Below the pieces are notes generated by a model. The model was not told the origin of the DNA, did no database searches, and saw nothing but the letters and a program-made list of their open reading frames with translations. Both the position numbers and the translations under genes were made by a program. 64,000 nucleotides of DNA from CBDFKJ01 sp965248805 (lineage in GTDB: Bacteria; Pseudomonadota; Alphaproteobacteria; UBA6615): positions 124,001 through 188,000 of the forward strand of contig CBDFKJ010000006.1 of the NCBI GenBank assembly GCA_965248805.1, given 5' to 3'. This document shows, piece by piece, positions 1-9,444 of this stretch. Every line of letters begins with the position of its first letter. Within the stretch, counting starts at the first letter, position 1.

Positions 1-2
1 CG

Positions 3-290
3 ATAGACTGGTCGCTGCGCGACGGCGTCGTCGGCATTCCGATCGAGCAACGTGATCCTTCGGAGGTGACCCGTTTGAGCGGACGAACCGATACTGGAGA
101 AATCGCCGAGATCGCGCTGATGCCGCACCACAGTTCCGCGGCGAACTTTGCGTTTGACGTGACGCCGGCCCGCCTGGTCACTGGCCTGATAACGGAACGC
201 GGCATCTGCGGCGCCAGTGAAGGCGCACTGGGCCGCCTCTTTCCCGATCGGCTCGCAACCAAGTCGTCGGGCGCTGCGCGCCCGGATTAG
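3..290 (+). CDS. C-terminal part of an unidentified protein (5' end outside window)
   Basis: The frame is open from the first bases of the window to a TAG stop at 288-290, so this is the last 95 or so residues of a gene that begins upstream. A GTG at 66 could be an internal start but there is no reason to prefer it. The visible sequence is soluble in character, with a segment GLITERGICGASEGALG and no membrane helix. I do not recognise the family. The gene converges on the small minus-strand gene ending at 298, with 7 bases between the stops. Coding status rests on the open frame and third-position GC bias. Confidence 0.45.
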   Translation: MDWSLRDGVVGIPIEQRDPSEVTRLSGRTDTGEIAEIALMPHHSSAANFAFDVTPARLVTGLITERGICGASEGALGRLFPDRLATKSSGAARPD

Positions 291-297
291 GCTTCGA

Positions 298-501
298 TCA
301 GGCCGCCGCGGGCGATGCGAACACGTTGGGCTCGAGTCGCGCCTCGGCCGCGCCTTCCGCGTCCGCCATGCTGTCGAAAACCTGGCCATCGAGGCCGCGC
401 AGTTTGGGATGGGTGCTGTACAACACCCAACGCTCCCCGAGACTGATAATCTGCGCTACAGCATCGCCATCATCAAAGATCAGCTGGTGTTGGATTGACA
501 C
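298..501 (-). CDS. Small hypothetical protein, 67 aa
   Basis: ATG-initiated frame starting MSIQHQLIFDDGDAVAQI and ending in a small-residue tail. It is acidic and soluble, with no membrane segment or cysteine, and contains a short beta-strand-like stretch (ERWVLYSTHP). The size and composition resemble small conserved alphaproteobacterial proteins of unknown role, but I cannot name a family. It stands alone, convergent with the upstream gene end and separated from the pilin gene by about 360 bases. Confidence 0.45.
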   Translation of the reverse strand: MSIQHQLIFDDGDAVAQIISLGERWVLYSTHPKLRGLDGQVFDSMADAEGAAEARLEPNVFASPAAA

Positions 502-866
502 TGTTAGGTCTCTCCTTCCATGCCCACTTTGCTCATATAGTGACGATTGGACCTAATTTCACATTCGGCCCGCTTACTGCAAATTGAAGCGAATTGCAAA
601 TCGCCCGCTGCCAATTGGCGGGCGCAGCGCCGCAACAGATGCGCACAGGATCGACGCGATGAGTGTCGAAATCGTTAACAAATCAATTACGTGCAGCGTG
701 GGGGATCGCTCGGCGATGTCTTCGCCGGCGTGCTCGATTTCTGTGTGTATCTTGATTGGGCCGTGAATGGCCTGCGAACCGCGACTCGGAATACTGTCGG
801 GAAGATCCACAGGTGCACCGCCAGCCGGGCCGTGCGCCTGTGGATTGGTGCTATCTTACGTAATCG
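502..866. other. Intergenic region with one GC hairpin
   Basis: No convincing gene. Short open frames on both strands lack family resemblance and ribosome sites. A perfect 7-bp GC stem (CGCCCGC/GCGGGCG) lies at 602-624 around the inner palindrome GCCAATTGGC. It has no T run, so it is not an obvious intrinsic terminator. It could be a protein-binding palindrome or an RNA hairpin downstream of the minus-strand pilin gene. Confidence 0.3.
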
Positions 867-1073
867 TTAGGGCACCGGGTCCGGTGCATTGGGGCAGTCC
901 AGCCCGGCCGATGAGATACAGGTTGATGCATCGTCCATGGCGTTGGAGATGGTTTCGCCTAGGAAAAGCGCTGCACCAGTGATGCCGGCGCCGACGATGG
1001 CGAGAATGAGCGCGTATTCGGCCGCCGAAGCGCCCCCTTCATCGCGCCCGAACTGACGTAGAAACTTCGTCAT
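867..1073 (-). CDS. flp: Flp family type IVb pilin
   Basis: 68-residue pilin subunit of the Tad/Flp type, expected to be processed by a TadV-type peptidase and assembled into a thin adhesive pilus. The sequence shows a short basic leader MTKFLRQFGRDEGGASA, the Flp signature AAEYALILAIVGAG with the processing glycine and the conserved E-Y pair, and one hydrophobic helix that runs on as GITGAALFLGE. The start at 1073 is chosen because GGGAGG lies 6 bases upstream; a longer in-frame extension to 1160 lacks these features. The C-terminal tail has two cysteines (STCISSAGLDC) that could form a disulfide. No other tad gene is visible, so the assembly machinery must be elsewhere. Confidence 0.85.
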   Translation of the reverse strand: MTKFLRQFGRDEGGASAAEYALILAIVGAGITGAALFLGETISNAMDDASTCISSAGLDCPNAPDPVP

Positions 1074-1486
1074 TGAGACCTCCCGTTGGTCATGCGCCCG
1101 CCGTACTTGTCCGCGGCCGGGCGTCACGATTGTTAGCTGTGAATGGCAAATACTGGCCATACTCCGTTGTTATTGAACGTGATTTTGTGGTTTCAAGTTG
1201 GCTGCCCCCGACGCCGGGTCGAGAAGCTGATCCGACCGCGGTTGGCGTTGTAAACCACCTATAATTGAGTAATCACGCCAATACGCGACTATAAGGAGAA
1301 CAAAAGACCCTGTAAACGGGTGCAATGACGGTAGAGTTCACGCTATGCGCGACTAGGGGCTGAGCAAATTTGCGGGTAAAAATAGTACGTGTTTATCGCG
1401 GGTTGGGGATTTGGTAATTTTGCGGCGCAACAGTGGGCGCCTGGCGTAACGAGAGCGCCGCGGGGAAATCGAAATTGGAACATGTG
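1074..1486. promoter_or_regulatory. Intergenic region between pilin and helicase-like gene
   Basis: About 410 bases between divergently transcribed genes, so promoters in both directions are expected here. A perfect TATAAT lies at 1260-1265 on the plus strand, but I see no good -35 hexamer at 17 bases, so the assignment is weak. No open frame in the region resembles a gene. Confidence 0.25.
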
Positions 1487-2487
1487 ATGAATGCGGAACG
1501 GATCGGGTCGTTCTCCGTCAACGAGATGATCGACAACATGGTGCGCCGCGGCCGCGGCAAGCCGTTCGGCTGGAAGACCATGGACGACCGGGATATCGGC
1601 GCCGACCCCGGCGACCTGGTCGTGATCGCCGGGCGCACGGGCCACGGCAAGTCGACGGTCATCTTCAATCTCCTGGCCGAATGGCTCGACGCCTACCCGG
1701 AGCAGTCGTTCCTGGTCTACTCGTACGAACTGCCCAAAGAAGCGATCATGCTGCGCTTGCTGTCGATTCTCACCCGGCGGCAGGGGACGGTGGGCTGGAG
1801 CTACCGGGACATCCAGCGCTGTCTGCAGGGTGCGTCAGGCCCACTGCGCGATGGGCTCGACGTCGAGGAACTACACCGCGCCGTCCACACGCTGAAGGGT
1901 TGGGAACAGCGCCTGGTCACCGTCTACCAGCCCGACTGGAACGTCCTCGAGGTGACCAAATACGCACGCACCGTGCACGAGCGCATTCCCACGCTCGGTG
2001 CCGTGCTGATCGATTATCTGCAGCTGATCGATCCACCGCCGGGACAGTATGACGGCCACGAGCTGGAAGTCGCTATCACCGCGCGCCACCTCAAACGTTT
2101 GGCCGTGCATATCGATTGCCCCGTGGTCACAGCAGCGCAGATCCGCGGCATCACCATCTCCGGCCGGGACGAGATTCCGTTCGGTTCGCTGGACGACCGA
2201 CGTGTCCTGGAGTTTATCGCCAAGCGGCGGCCGCAGTTGCACCACCTGGCCGATGCCGGCGGCGAGCAGGAGGCCGATCTGGTGCTCGGAATTCTGAACT
2301 ACCAGGCGACTACTTTGCGGTGCGCGAGGAGGCGGGCCTGGACCAAGTCGCGCGCGTCGAGTCGGGCCATGCGGCACCGTTGGATGTCGCGGTGATCAAG
2401 AATCGTCACGGCGCCCTCGGGGCGGCGACACTGGTATTGGAGGCCCCGTCCGGTGCGATCCGCGATCCGGGTGTGTTCGGACGTTAG
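1487..2487 (+). pseudogene. DnaB-like helicase C-terminal domain protein, frameshifted
   Basis: RecA-fold ATPase of the DnaB C-terminal type. Visible motifs are Walker A GRTGHGKST (about residue 46), Walker B VLIDYLQLI (about residue 172), and a motif H3-like segment ending CPVVTAAQI. The C-terminal pattern EADLVLGILNYQA followed by VAVIKNRHGALG corresponds to the end of DnaB. The two halves are in different frames: after NYQA at about 2306-2310 the frame must shift by one base (one missing G) to read DYFAVREEAG and finish at 2487. Without the shift the protein ends in unrelated sequence at 2395. It lacks the N-terminal DnaB primase-binding domain, so it is not the replicative helicase; a phage- or plasmid-derived single-domain helicase is more likely. 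A GTG at 1433 is an alternative start. Confidence 0.65.
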
Positions 2488-2499
2488 GCCAAAAACGTC

Positions 2500-3588
2500 C
2501 TAGCGCGGCCGCATCATGGGCGTGACGTTGGCGCCGTCGGCCGGGATCGCCGGCGACACGGCCGCGGTATAGCTCGGCGGCAGCGGCGTCTCCGGCGGAA
2601 TGACCCCCGACATCCGTGGATCGCGGATGACGCGCTCCTCCTGGCGGACGGGAACGAAGCCGGCCTGTTGGTAGAACGCGACCGCGCGCGGGTGGTCGAG
2701 ATTGCAGGTGTTGAGCGTTACGCGGCGCGGGCTGTGGCGCAACGCCGCATCGACGCTCCAATCCAGAAGATAGTGGCCGTAGCCGCGGCCGATGAACTCC
2801 GGCATGAGCCCTAGATAGGCGATATCGGCGACCCGATCGGAATCGAGCCTGCGCAGGTCGAGCTCGGCAAATCCGGCGGGCGCGCCTTGAGCATACAGGA
2901 CATAGACCTCGACCATCGGGTCCTCGACGATGACGGCCAATTCGGCATCCGCCATTACCCGCCGCTCCCACCAGAACCACTGCGCGCCAACGTGGTCGTA
3001 GAGATAGCGGTAAAAGGAAACCGTCGGCGGTTGGGCGCGGATCAGCGCCAGCTTGCCGGCCGGCGGCGGCGTGTGACCCAGTTTCGGCCGCTCATGCAGT
3101 TCCAGGTGCGTAATCGACAGCGTCAACGTGCCGTCGCCATCGTGGTCGAACTCGGTCACGCCGGGGGTGTGCAACCATTTCTGCATGATCAGGCGCGGTG
3201 CGGCGTGGTAGCCGATGGCCGCATAGAACTGGCGCACATCGCCGTTTGTGGGACGAATGGTGAGTTGAACCTTGCGTGCGCCGCGCTTAGCCAACCATCT
3301 TTCCGCCGCCGCCACCATATCGCGGCCGAGACCGTGCCGCCGGCAATCGGGCGCGACCGCGACATAGTAGAGCCAGCCACGATGACCGTCATAGGCGGCG
3401 GCCGCCGAGGCGACAATGCGGCCGTCGAGATCGCCGACCAGAAGATTGGCCTGGCGGCGGTTGTGGAACTCGGCAATGTCCTGGCCAGGGTCGTTCCACG
3501 GCACGCTCAGGTCGCACTGCCGCCAGAGGTGTGCAAGCCCATCCTGGTCGTCCGGCGTGTAACGCCGTATCGCCAGCTTATGTGCCAA
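2500..3588 (-). CDS. Tandem GNAT-domain acetyltransferase
   Basis: Two Gcn5-related N-acetyltransferase domains in one chain. The first (about residues 5-150) resembles YpeA-type acetyltransferases and has the acetyl-CoA loop CRRHGLGRDM. The second (about 175-330) has loop FIGRGYGHYL followed by the typical NTCNLDHPRAVAFYQQAGF ending. The substrate is unknown. The start is set at TTG 3588, which follows the upstream sulfurtransferase stop by one base and has GAGGTC in front. The longer ATG frame to 3645 would overlap sseA by 56 bases and adds low-complexity residues. The gene is last in a minus-strand run with nudF, cysK, alaX and sseA, suggesting co-transcription. The C-terminus is a proline-rich unstructured tail. 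Confidence 0.75.
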   Translation of the reverse strand: MAHKLAIRRYTPDDQDGLAHLWRQCDLSVPWNDPGQDIAEFHNRRQANLLVGDLDGRIVASAAAAYDGHRGWLYYVAVAPDCRRHGLGRDMVAAAERWLAKRGARKVQLTIRPTNGDVRQFYAAIGYHAAPRLIMQKWLHTPGVTEFDHDGDGTLTLSITHLELHERPKLGHTPPPAGKLALIRAQPPTVSFYRYLYDHVGAQWFWWERRVMADAELAVIVEDPMVEVYVLYAQGAPAGFAELDLRRLDSDRVADIAYLGLMPEFIGRGYGHYLLDWSVDAALRHSPRRVTLNTCNLDHPRAVAFYQQAGFVPVRQEERVIRDPRMSGVIPPETPLPPSYTAAVSPAIPADGANVTPMMRPR

Positions 3589-3589
3589 C

Positions 3590-4462
3590 CTAGACCTCGA
3601 TCGGCAGGTCGGCGCGCGCGCCCCATTCGGTCCAGGAGCCGTCATAGACCGACCAATCGTGCTGACCGAGTTGATGCAACGCCAACGTCAGAATGCACGC
3701 GGTTACGCCGGAGCCGCACGTCGTAGCGATCGGCCGCGACAGATCGACATGGGAGCCGGCGAAGGCGGCGCGCAGTTGATCAGCTGGCCGCAGCGTCTGA
3801 TTGGCGGGATCGATCAGGTCGCCGAACGGCAGGTTGATGGAATTGGGAATATGCCCGCTGCGCACACCGGCGCGGGCTTCCGGCTCGATGCCGTTGAACC
3901 GCCCCGCCGAGCGAGCATCGACAATTTGTTCACTGCCGGACTCGGCGGCGGCGCGGATCGCAGCGGCGTCGCGCGCCAGTTCGGGCCGCCACGCGGCGGC
4001 GAATGTCGCCGCCGTCGGCGTCTCCGCGCCGCTTGCCGTCGCACGTCCTTCCGCCTGCCATTTGGGCAGACCGCCGTTGAGCACGGCGACGTTGTCGTGG
4101 CCGAATGCGCGGAACGTCCACCAGACACGCGGCGAGGTGTACATCCCCTGGCCGTCATAGACGATAACCCGGTGGTCGTTGCCGATGCCGAGCGCGCCGA
4201 CCATGCGGGAAAAGGTCTGCGGATCGGGCAGCATGTGCGGCAGGTCGCTCGACCGGTCGGCGATGGCGTCGATATCGAAATGCACCGCGCCCGGGATGTG
4301 GCGATCGAGATAGGCGTCGTGGCCGCCGAGGCCGTCGCTCGGGGCGTACCAGGTTGCGTCGACGACCCGCAGTCCGTCATCGCTCGCATGAGCGGCGAGC
4401 CAATCGGTCCTGACCAGCGCATCATTGTTATCATCTGACGTCAAGGCGTGCCTCTTTCTCAC
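3590..4462 (-). CDS. sseA: 3-mercaptopyruvate/thiosulfate sulfurtransferase
   Basis: Two-rhodanese-domain enzyme that moves sulfane sulfur from 3-mercaptopyruvate (or thiosulfate) to an acceptor. The inactive N-terminal rhodanese domain spans about residues 18-135 (VVDATWYAP, HIPGAVHFDID). The catalytic domain holds the active-site loop CGSGVTAC near residue 250, the CGSG(V/T)TA signature typical of mercaptopyruvate sulfurtransferases. Length of about 290 residues is normal for the family. The GTG at 4462 opens the frame, but a TTG at 4444 has AGAGG at good distance and may be the true start. It sits just downstream of alaX and cysK, fitting a role in cysteine-derived sulfur metabolism. Confidence 0.9.
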   Translation of the reverse strand: MRKRHALTSDDNNDALVRTDWLAAHASDDGLRVVDATWYAPSDGLGGHDAYLDRHIPGAVHFDIDAIADRSSDLPHMLPDPQTFSRMVGALGIGNDHRVIVYDGQGMYTSPRVWWTFRAFGHDNVAVLNGGLPKWQAEGRATASGAETPTAATFAAAWRPELARDAAAIRAAAESGSEQIVDARSAGRFNGIEPEARAGVRSGHIPNSINLPFGDLIDPANQTLRPADQLRAAFAGSHVDLSRPIATTCGSGVTACILTLALHQLGQHDWSVYDGSWTEWGARADLPIEV

Positions 4463-4467
4463 TGATA

Positions 4468-5184
4468 CTATGGCAAAAATACAATGGTTATGCGTCTGTT
4501 CTGACGGCCCTTCTTCTCGATCTTGGCGATACTAACGGGCCCGATCTCACGCGTCTGCGCCACATGTGTGCCGCCGCAGGGTTGCAGATCAAGCTCACCG
4601 ATATGCACCAAACGGACCCGCCCGTGGCCGCGTGGCGGCTTGACCGCCATCGTCTTGACGAGTTCCGGCCGTGCATCCAGCTCCGCGTCCGTGATCCAGT
4701 CGGTGGTGACTTTGTGGTCCTCCGCGATCAACCGATTGAGCGCGTCGCCGATTTGCAGCTTGTCGAGCCCGGCTTCGGGAATGTCAAAATCGAGCCGGCC
4801 CTTGTCCTCTGCCACCTGGCCGCCGGTCACCGGGTACGGAAGCACGGCCGACAACAGATGCAGGCAACTATGCATCCGCATCAGCCGGTGACGCCGGTCC
4901 CAATCGATCTCGGCGGTCACCGCTGTTCCGACGTCCGGTGTTGGCTGATCGGCGTCCGGCACGTGAACGATGTCGCCCGCACCGTCGCCCTTGACGGCCG
5001 TAGCGATATGCACCGCGCCACCATCTGCGAGCCTCAGAACACCACGGTCGCCAGGCTGGCCGCCGCCGGTCGGGTAAAACACGGTGCGGTCAAGGACAAT
5101 GCCGCCACGGTCATTGACCGCGCACACGACCGCCTCGCAGCTGCGTGCGTAAGCGTCATCGCCGAAGAGCGCGAGCGTCGACAT
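4468..5184 (-). CDS. alaX: Alanyl-tRNA editing protein AlaX
   Basis: Free-standing relative of the AlaRS editing domain that hydrolyses mischarged Ser- or Gly-tRNA(Ala). The N-terminal beta-barrel segment carries FYPTGGGQPGDRG, a hallmark of AlaX of the longer type. The zinc-binding site is visible as the HSCLH motif (about residue 104) and the CGGTH motif near residue 205. The 238-residue length and the presence of the glycine-rich motif favour the AlaX-M class. It lies 3 bases after cysK and 5 bases before sseA, so the three are almost certainly translated from one transcript. Confidence 0.9.
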   Translation of the reverse strand: MSTLALFGDDAYARSCEAVVCAVNDRGGIVLDRTVFYPTGGGQPGDRGVLRLADGGAVHIATAVKGDGAGDIVHVPDADQPTPDVGTAVTAEIDWDRRHRLMRMHSCLHLLSAVLPYPVTGGQVAEDKGRLDFDIPEAGLDKLQIGDALNRLIAEDHKVTTDWITDAELDARPELVKTMAVKPPRGHGRVRLVHIGELDLQPCGGTHVAQTREIGPVSIAKIEKKGRQNRRITIVFLP

Positions 5185-5187
5185 CTC

Positions 5188-6192
5188 TCAACCGTCCAGC
5201 CAAGGCGGGACGGGCAGGTCTTTTTCGCGCAGGAAAGCGGGATTGAATAGCTTCGCCATATAGCGCGTGCCGGAATCGCACAGGACCGTCACGATGGTCT
5301 TGCCCGGCCCCAAGTCTCGCGCCAGGCGGACAGCGCCGACGATATTAATGCCGCTCGACCCGCCGACGCAGATCCCCTCGTGCTGCAGCAGGTCGAAGAT
5401 TGCCGTCATCGCTTCGGCATCGGGGATCTGATACGCGTCGTCGATTTGCACATCGCGCAGATTGCCGGTGACGCGGCCTTGGCCGATGCCTTCGGTGATC
5501 GAGCTGCCCTCCGATTTCAGCTCACCATGCTTGATCCAGTTGTACATCGCGGCGCCCATGGGATCGGCGGCGGCGATGCGGATATTGGAGTTGCGCTCCT
5601 TCAGGAACTGGGCGACACCGGCGATGGTGCCGCCGGTACCGATGGCACAGGTGAAGCCGTCGATCGTTCCGTCGGTCTGCGCCCAAATCTCCGGTGCCGT
5701 CGAGCGATAGTGGCCGCTGCGGTTGGACGGATTGTCCCACTGATTGGCGTAGAGCACACCGCACGGCTCCGTCTCTGCCAGTTCCTTGGCCAGGCGCTCG
5801 GCCGTATGGATGTAGTGTTCCGGATTGCTGAAGGGCACGGCCGGAACCTCGAACAGCTCGGCGGCGCATAGCTTGAGCATGTCCTTCTTTTCCTGGCTCT
5901 GGGTCTCCGGGATGACGATCACGGTGCGATAGCCGTGGGCGTTGCCGACCAGCGCCAGCCCGATGCCGGTATTGCCCGCGGTGCCTTCGCAGACCAATCC
6001 GCCGGGTCTCAGGTGACCGCGCTCTTCGGCGTCCGCGATCATGTACTTCGCGGCCCGGTCCTTGACCGATCCGCCGGGGTTGAGGAATTCGGCTTTGCCC
6101 AGAATCGTGCAGCCGGTGGCCTCTGACGGGCCGCGCAGCCTGATCAGCGGCGTGTGGCCGATCGTGTCCACGAAGCCGTCGCGGATGTCCAT
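5188..6192 (-). CDS. cysK: Cysteine synthase A (O-acetylserine sulfhydrylase)
   Basis: PLP enzyme of fold type II that makes cysteine from O-acetylserine and sulfide. The PLP lysine is in NPGGSVKDRAA (about residue 44), the substrate loop is EGTAGNTGIGLA, and the phosphate-binding glycine loop is GTGGTIAG. The serine-containing C-terminal motif VGGSSGINI is present. The start is MDIRDGF at 6192; the open frame runs 26 residues further upstream but overlaps the start of the Nudix gene region and has no family counterpart. The C-terminus FLREKDLPVPPWLDG lengthens the enzyme slightly, as in several alphaproteobacterial homologues. Neighbours alaX and sseA are within a few bases. Confidence 0.9.
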   Translation of the reverse strand: MDIRDGFVDTIGHTPLIRLRGPSEATGCTILGKAEFLNPGGSVKDRAAKYMIADAEERGHLRPGGLVCEGTAGNTGIGLALVGNAHGYRTVIVIPETQSQEKKDMLKLCAAELFEVPAVPFSNPEHYIHTAERLAKELAETEPCGVLYANQWDNPSNRSGHYRSTAPEIWAQTDGTIDGFTCAIGTGGTIAGVAQFLKERNSNIRIAAADPMGAAMYNWIKHGELKSEGSSITEGIGQGRVTGNLRDVQIDDAYQIPDAEAMTAIFDLLQHEGICVGGSSGINIVGAVRLARDLGPGKTIVTVLCDSGTRYMAKLFNPAFLREKDLPVPPWLDG

Positions 6193-6257
6193 GCGAGTTC
6201 CCTGATTGCGGCGCGCGCGCAGACTAGCTATCGGGCTAATCGCCTGCAAGCGGCCGG

Positions 6258-6866
6258 TCATTGGCGCCATCGCGCGCGCATCGCGCTACGGTTGAGCGCC
6301 AGCCACTGCACCGCGATGACCGTCGGCGCGTTGGTGATCTCGCCCCGCGCCAGCATGTGCAGAGCCTGATCGACCGGCATCGCGGTGGCGCGAATGTCCT
6401 CACCTTCGTGGTCCAGGCCGTGCACGCCGCCGACGCCGGCCGTATCGGTCTCGCCGCAATAGAGCTTGAGCGTCTCGGTCAAGGCACCCGGCGACAGCAC
6501 CAAATCTGCGATCGGCTCTAGCCGCGCGATCGTGCAGCCGGCTTCTTCAATCGCTTCGCGACGGGCCACGGCCTCCGGCGTCTCGCCGGGGTCGATGATG
6601 CCGGCTACCACTTCGTGCAGCCAGGCGTCCCAGCCGGCGAGATAGGCACCGACACGGAACTGCTCGATCAGCATCACCTCATCGCGCCGTGGATCGTAGG
6701 GAAGCACACCGGCGGCGTGGCCGCGTTCGCCGACTTCGCGGGTGATCGGTGCCCCCATGCCGCCGGCGAACTGGCCGTGGCGCAGCGTGACGCGGTCGAT
6801 CTTGATATAGCCGTCGCTGATGCGGGTTCGTTCGATGACTTCGACGGTGCGGTTCGGCTCGTCCAT
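6258..6866 (-). CDS. nudF: ADP-ribose pyrophosphatase-type Nudix hydrolase
   Basis: Nudix hydrolase expected to split ADP-ribose or related nucleoside diphosphate sugars. The complete Nudix box GX5EX7REXXEEXG is present at about residues 97-119 (GIIDPGETP, then REAIEEAGC). Upstream motifs VLPYDPRRDEVMLIEQFR and the loop WLHEVVAG are typical of the NudF/YffH group; 202 residues is the normal size. First gene of the minus-strand cluster leading into cysK, with about 65 bases between, so the promoter of that cluster probably lies upstream of 6866, divergent from the hydrolase gene starting at 6956. Confidence 0.85.
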   Translation of the reverse strand: MDEPNRTVEVIERTRISDGYIKIDRVTLRHGQFAGGMGAPITREVGERGHAAGVLPYDPRRDEVMLIEQFRVGAYLAGWDAWLHEVVAGIIDPGETPEAVARREAIEEAGCTIARLEPIADLVLSPGALTETLKLYCGETDTAGVGGVHGLDHEGEDIRATAMPVDQALHMLARGEITNAPTVIAVQWLALNRSAMRARWRQ

Positions 6867-8154
6867 AACTATGCTCCGGAAACTGGCTGCGGTCCGCGAC
6901 GCCCGGATCGCCCGCGCGCTTGCATGCGCGTCATACGATGCGCAAAGAGGACGCCATGAACAGCGAAAAACTCACATTCCCCGGCTCACAGGGCACCAGC
7001 CTCGCAGCGCGGCTCGATCGGCCGGACGGACCACCGCGCGCTTACGCGCTATTCGCCCACTGCTTCACCTGCACCACGGACATCTTCGCCGCGGCGCGCA
7101 TCGCCGCACGCCTGGGCGAAACCGGCATCGCGGTGCTGCGCTTCGATTTCACCGGCCTCGGTCATAGCGGCGGCGAGTTCGCCAACACCAATTTCTCGTC
7201 CAATGTCGAAGACCTGGTGGCGGCGGCCGACTATCTGCGGCAACAGGAGCCGCGCCGCGGCTCCTGATCGGCCACAGTCTGGGCGGTGCGGCGGTGCTGG
7301 CGGCGGCGAAAAAGGTTCCCGAGGCGCAAGCCGTGGCAACCATCGGGGCACCGTCCGATCCGGGGCATGTGGCGCATTTGTTCGACCACGCGCGCGATGC
7401 GATCGAGGCGGCGGGCGAGGCCGAGGTATCGATCGCGGGCCGCCAGTTTCGCGTGCGCAACCAATTCTTCGACGATATCGCCGAACAGACTCTGACCGCG
7501 CGCATCGGTCGCCTGCGTAAAGCGCTGTTGATCCTGCACGCGCCGCGCGATGAAATCGTTGGCATCGACAATGCCACGCAGATCTTCGTCGCAGCCAGGC
7601 ATCCGAAGAGCTTCGTCTCGCCCGACGACGCCGACCATTTGCTGACCCGCCGCCGCGATGCCAACTACGCGGCCGATGTGCTGACGAGTTGGGCGAACCG
7701 CTACATCGGCGGCGACGACGCCGAGACGCCGTGGCCGCAGGCCGGGGACGATGAGGTGGTGGTAGTCGAGGCCGGCGGCGGCAGGTTCAGTCAGGCGATT
7801 GCCGCCGGCCACCATCGTTTGCGTGCCGACGAGCCGGTCGCTGTCGGCGGCGCCGATAGCGGTCCGGGCCCGTACGATCTGCTGCTGGCGGCACTCGGGT
7901 CATGCACGTCGATGACGCTGCGCATGTACGCCGATCGCAAGCAGTGGCCACTGCGCCAGACCTCGGTGCGGCTGCGCCATGACAAGATCCACGCCCAAGA
8001 CTGCGCCGAGTGCGAGACCCGCGAGGGCAGGATCGACCGCATCGAGCGCGTGCTGGAGCTGCAAGGCGAACTCGATGACGCCAGCGTGCGCGCCTGCTGG
8101 AGATCGCCGACATGTGCCCGGTCCACCGCGCGTTGCAGCGCGAAGTCAGCATCT

Positions 8155-9444
8155 GGACGCCTCCATTTACCTCGTGAATTTTGCCTCGTTGTGATTCTCT
8201 ACGGCGGTTCGGTTTGAGGAGGTATTGATGAGGCAGGCTGGTCTGTTCGGCTTACCGGATCATCTTCGAAAGCTTTCGGCGACGGGTGATCCGTTGGAGG
8301 TGCTGGCAAAGGTCGTCGACTTCGAGATTTTCCGCGCGCCGCTTGAGGCTGCGCTGGGCTATTCGGACGGATCGAAAGGTGGCCGCCCGGCCTACGATGC
8401 GGTGGCGATGCTCAAGGTTCTGATCCTGGCCGCGCGGCACACGGTGAGTGACGAGCGGATGGAGTTTCTGATCCGCGATCGCTTGAGCTGGCTTCGCTTC
8501 CTAGGCTTCGATCTCGGAGCGCCGACGCCGGACCGCAACACCATATGGACCTTTCGCGAGCGTCTGGTCCGGGCCGGGGCGATGGATAAGCTGTTTGCCG
8601 CCTTCGATGGCGAATTGCGCCGGTGCGGCTATCTGGCGATGGGCGGGCAGATCGTCGATGCGACGTTGGTATCGGCGCCCAAGCAGCGCCACAGCGATGA
8701 CGAGAAGCGGGCGATCAAGGCGGGCAAGAGCGCGTCCGAGGTCTGGCCCGATCAGCCAGCCAAGGCGGCGCAGAAGGACACGGATGCGCGGTGGACGGTG
8801 AAGACCGGGCGGCGCAAGAACCCCGCCGGGTCGCAACGGCGCATGCCCGACATCGCGATCCCGGTGTTCGGCTACAAGAATCATGTCGTCATCGATCGGG
8901 CCTACGGCTTCATCCGCAGCTCGGCTGTGACCGATGCCGCCCGCCATGACGGCAAGATGTTGCGTCAGCTCGTCACCGGCGACAATCTGGCCGCCGGCGT
9001 GTGGGCTGACAGCGCCTATCGCTCGAAGGCCAACGAGGCGTGGCTGGCCGGCAAGGGTCGGGTCTCCCACATCCACCGCAAGAAGCCGCCGGGCCGGGCC
9101 ATGCCCAAGGCGACCGCCCAGGCCAATGCCCGCAAGTCAGCGGTCCGTGCGCATGTGGAGCACGTCTTCGCCCAGCAGAAGGATCGCATGGGCCTTTTCA
9201 TCCGTACCATCGGGCTCAAGCGGGCGGAGGCCAAGATCGGCCTCGCCAACCTGGCTTACAATTTCCAGCGTCTGATCTTCCATGAGCGCAGGGCCGCCAT
9301 GGTATGAGTCCGCCTGAATAGCGCCAAAACCCTCCGCCGAGAACGAAACGGCGGATGGTTGCGGACGTCAACACCGCCGATCTCAGCGAAAGTCGGACAG
9401 CACACCAAAATCTTCGTCAAATCCCCCGGTTGTTGGAGGTCTCC
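8155..9444 (+). mobile_element. IS5-type element, copy D1 (1290 bp)
   Basis: The element starts GGACGCCTCCATTTACC and ends with the inverse GGTTGTTGGAGGTCTCC, giving imperfect terminal inverted repeats. Two further copies (23951-25240 and 42305-43594) have exactly the same length, so the ends are firm. Those copies are flanked by perfect 4-bp direct repeats. Here ATCT precedes the element but the right flank reads AATCT, one base out of register. Confidence 0.9.
8228..9307 (+). CDS. IS5 family transposase (copy D1)
   Basis: 359-residue DDE transposase with an N-terminal DUF772-type domain (GRPAYDAVAMLKVLIL, then DRLSWLRFLGFDL) and a DDE_Tnp_1 catalytic domain. Acidic positions are visible in GGQIVDATLVSAPKQ, in GVWADSAYRSKANE and near the C-terminal HVEHVFAQQKDRMG (the Y-E-R region). 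The ATG at 8228 follows TTGAGGAGGTATTG, an excellent ribosome site. The frame is intact, so the element may be active. It differs from the other two copies by a glutamate in VDFEIF where they have lysine. Confidence 0.9.
   Translation: MRQAGLFGLPDHLRKLSATGDPLEVLAKVVDFEIFRAPLEAALGYSDGSKGGRPAYDAVAMLKVLILAARHTVSDERMEFLIRDRLSWLRFLGFDLGAPTPDRNTIWTFRERLVRAGAMDKLFAAFDGELRRCGYLAMGGQIVDATLVSAPKQRHSDDEKRAIKAGKSASEVWPDQPAKAAQKDTDARWTVKTGRRKNPAGSQRRMPDIAIPVFGYKNHVVIDRAYGFIRSSAVTDAARHDGKMLRQLVTGDNLAAGVWADSAYRSKANEAWLAGKGRVSHIHRKKPPGRAMPKATAQANARKSAVRAHVEHVFAQQKDRMGLFIRTIGLKRAEAKIGLANLAYNFQRLIFHERRAAMV

Noticed and set aside
574..810. Minus-strand 78-codon frame downstream of the pilin
   Set aside because: No ribosome site or recognisable family; codon pattern is not convincing.
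1487..2487. Replicative helicase DnaB or a prophage replication module
   Set aside because: Only the RecA-like half is present, it is frameshifted, and no other phage genes are nearby.
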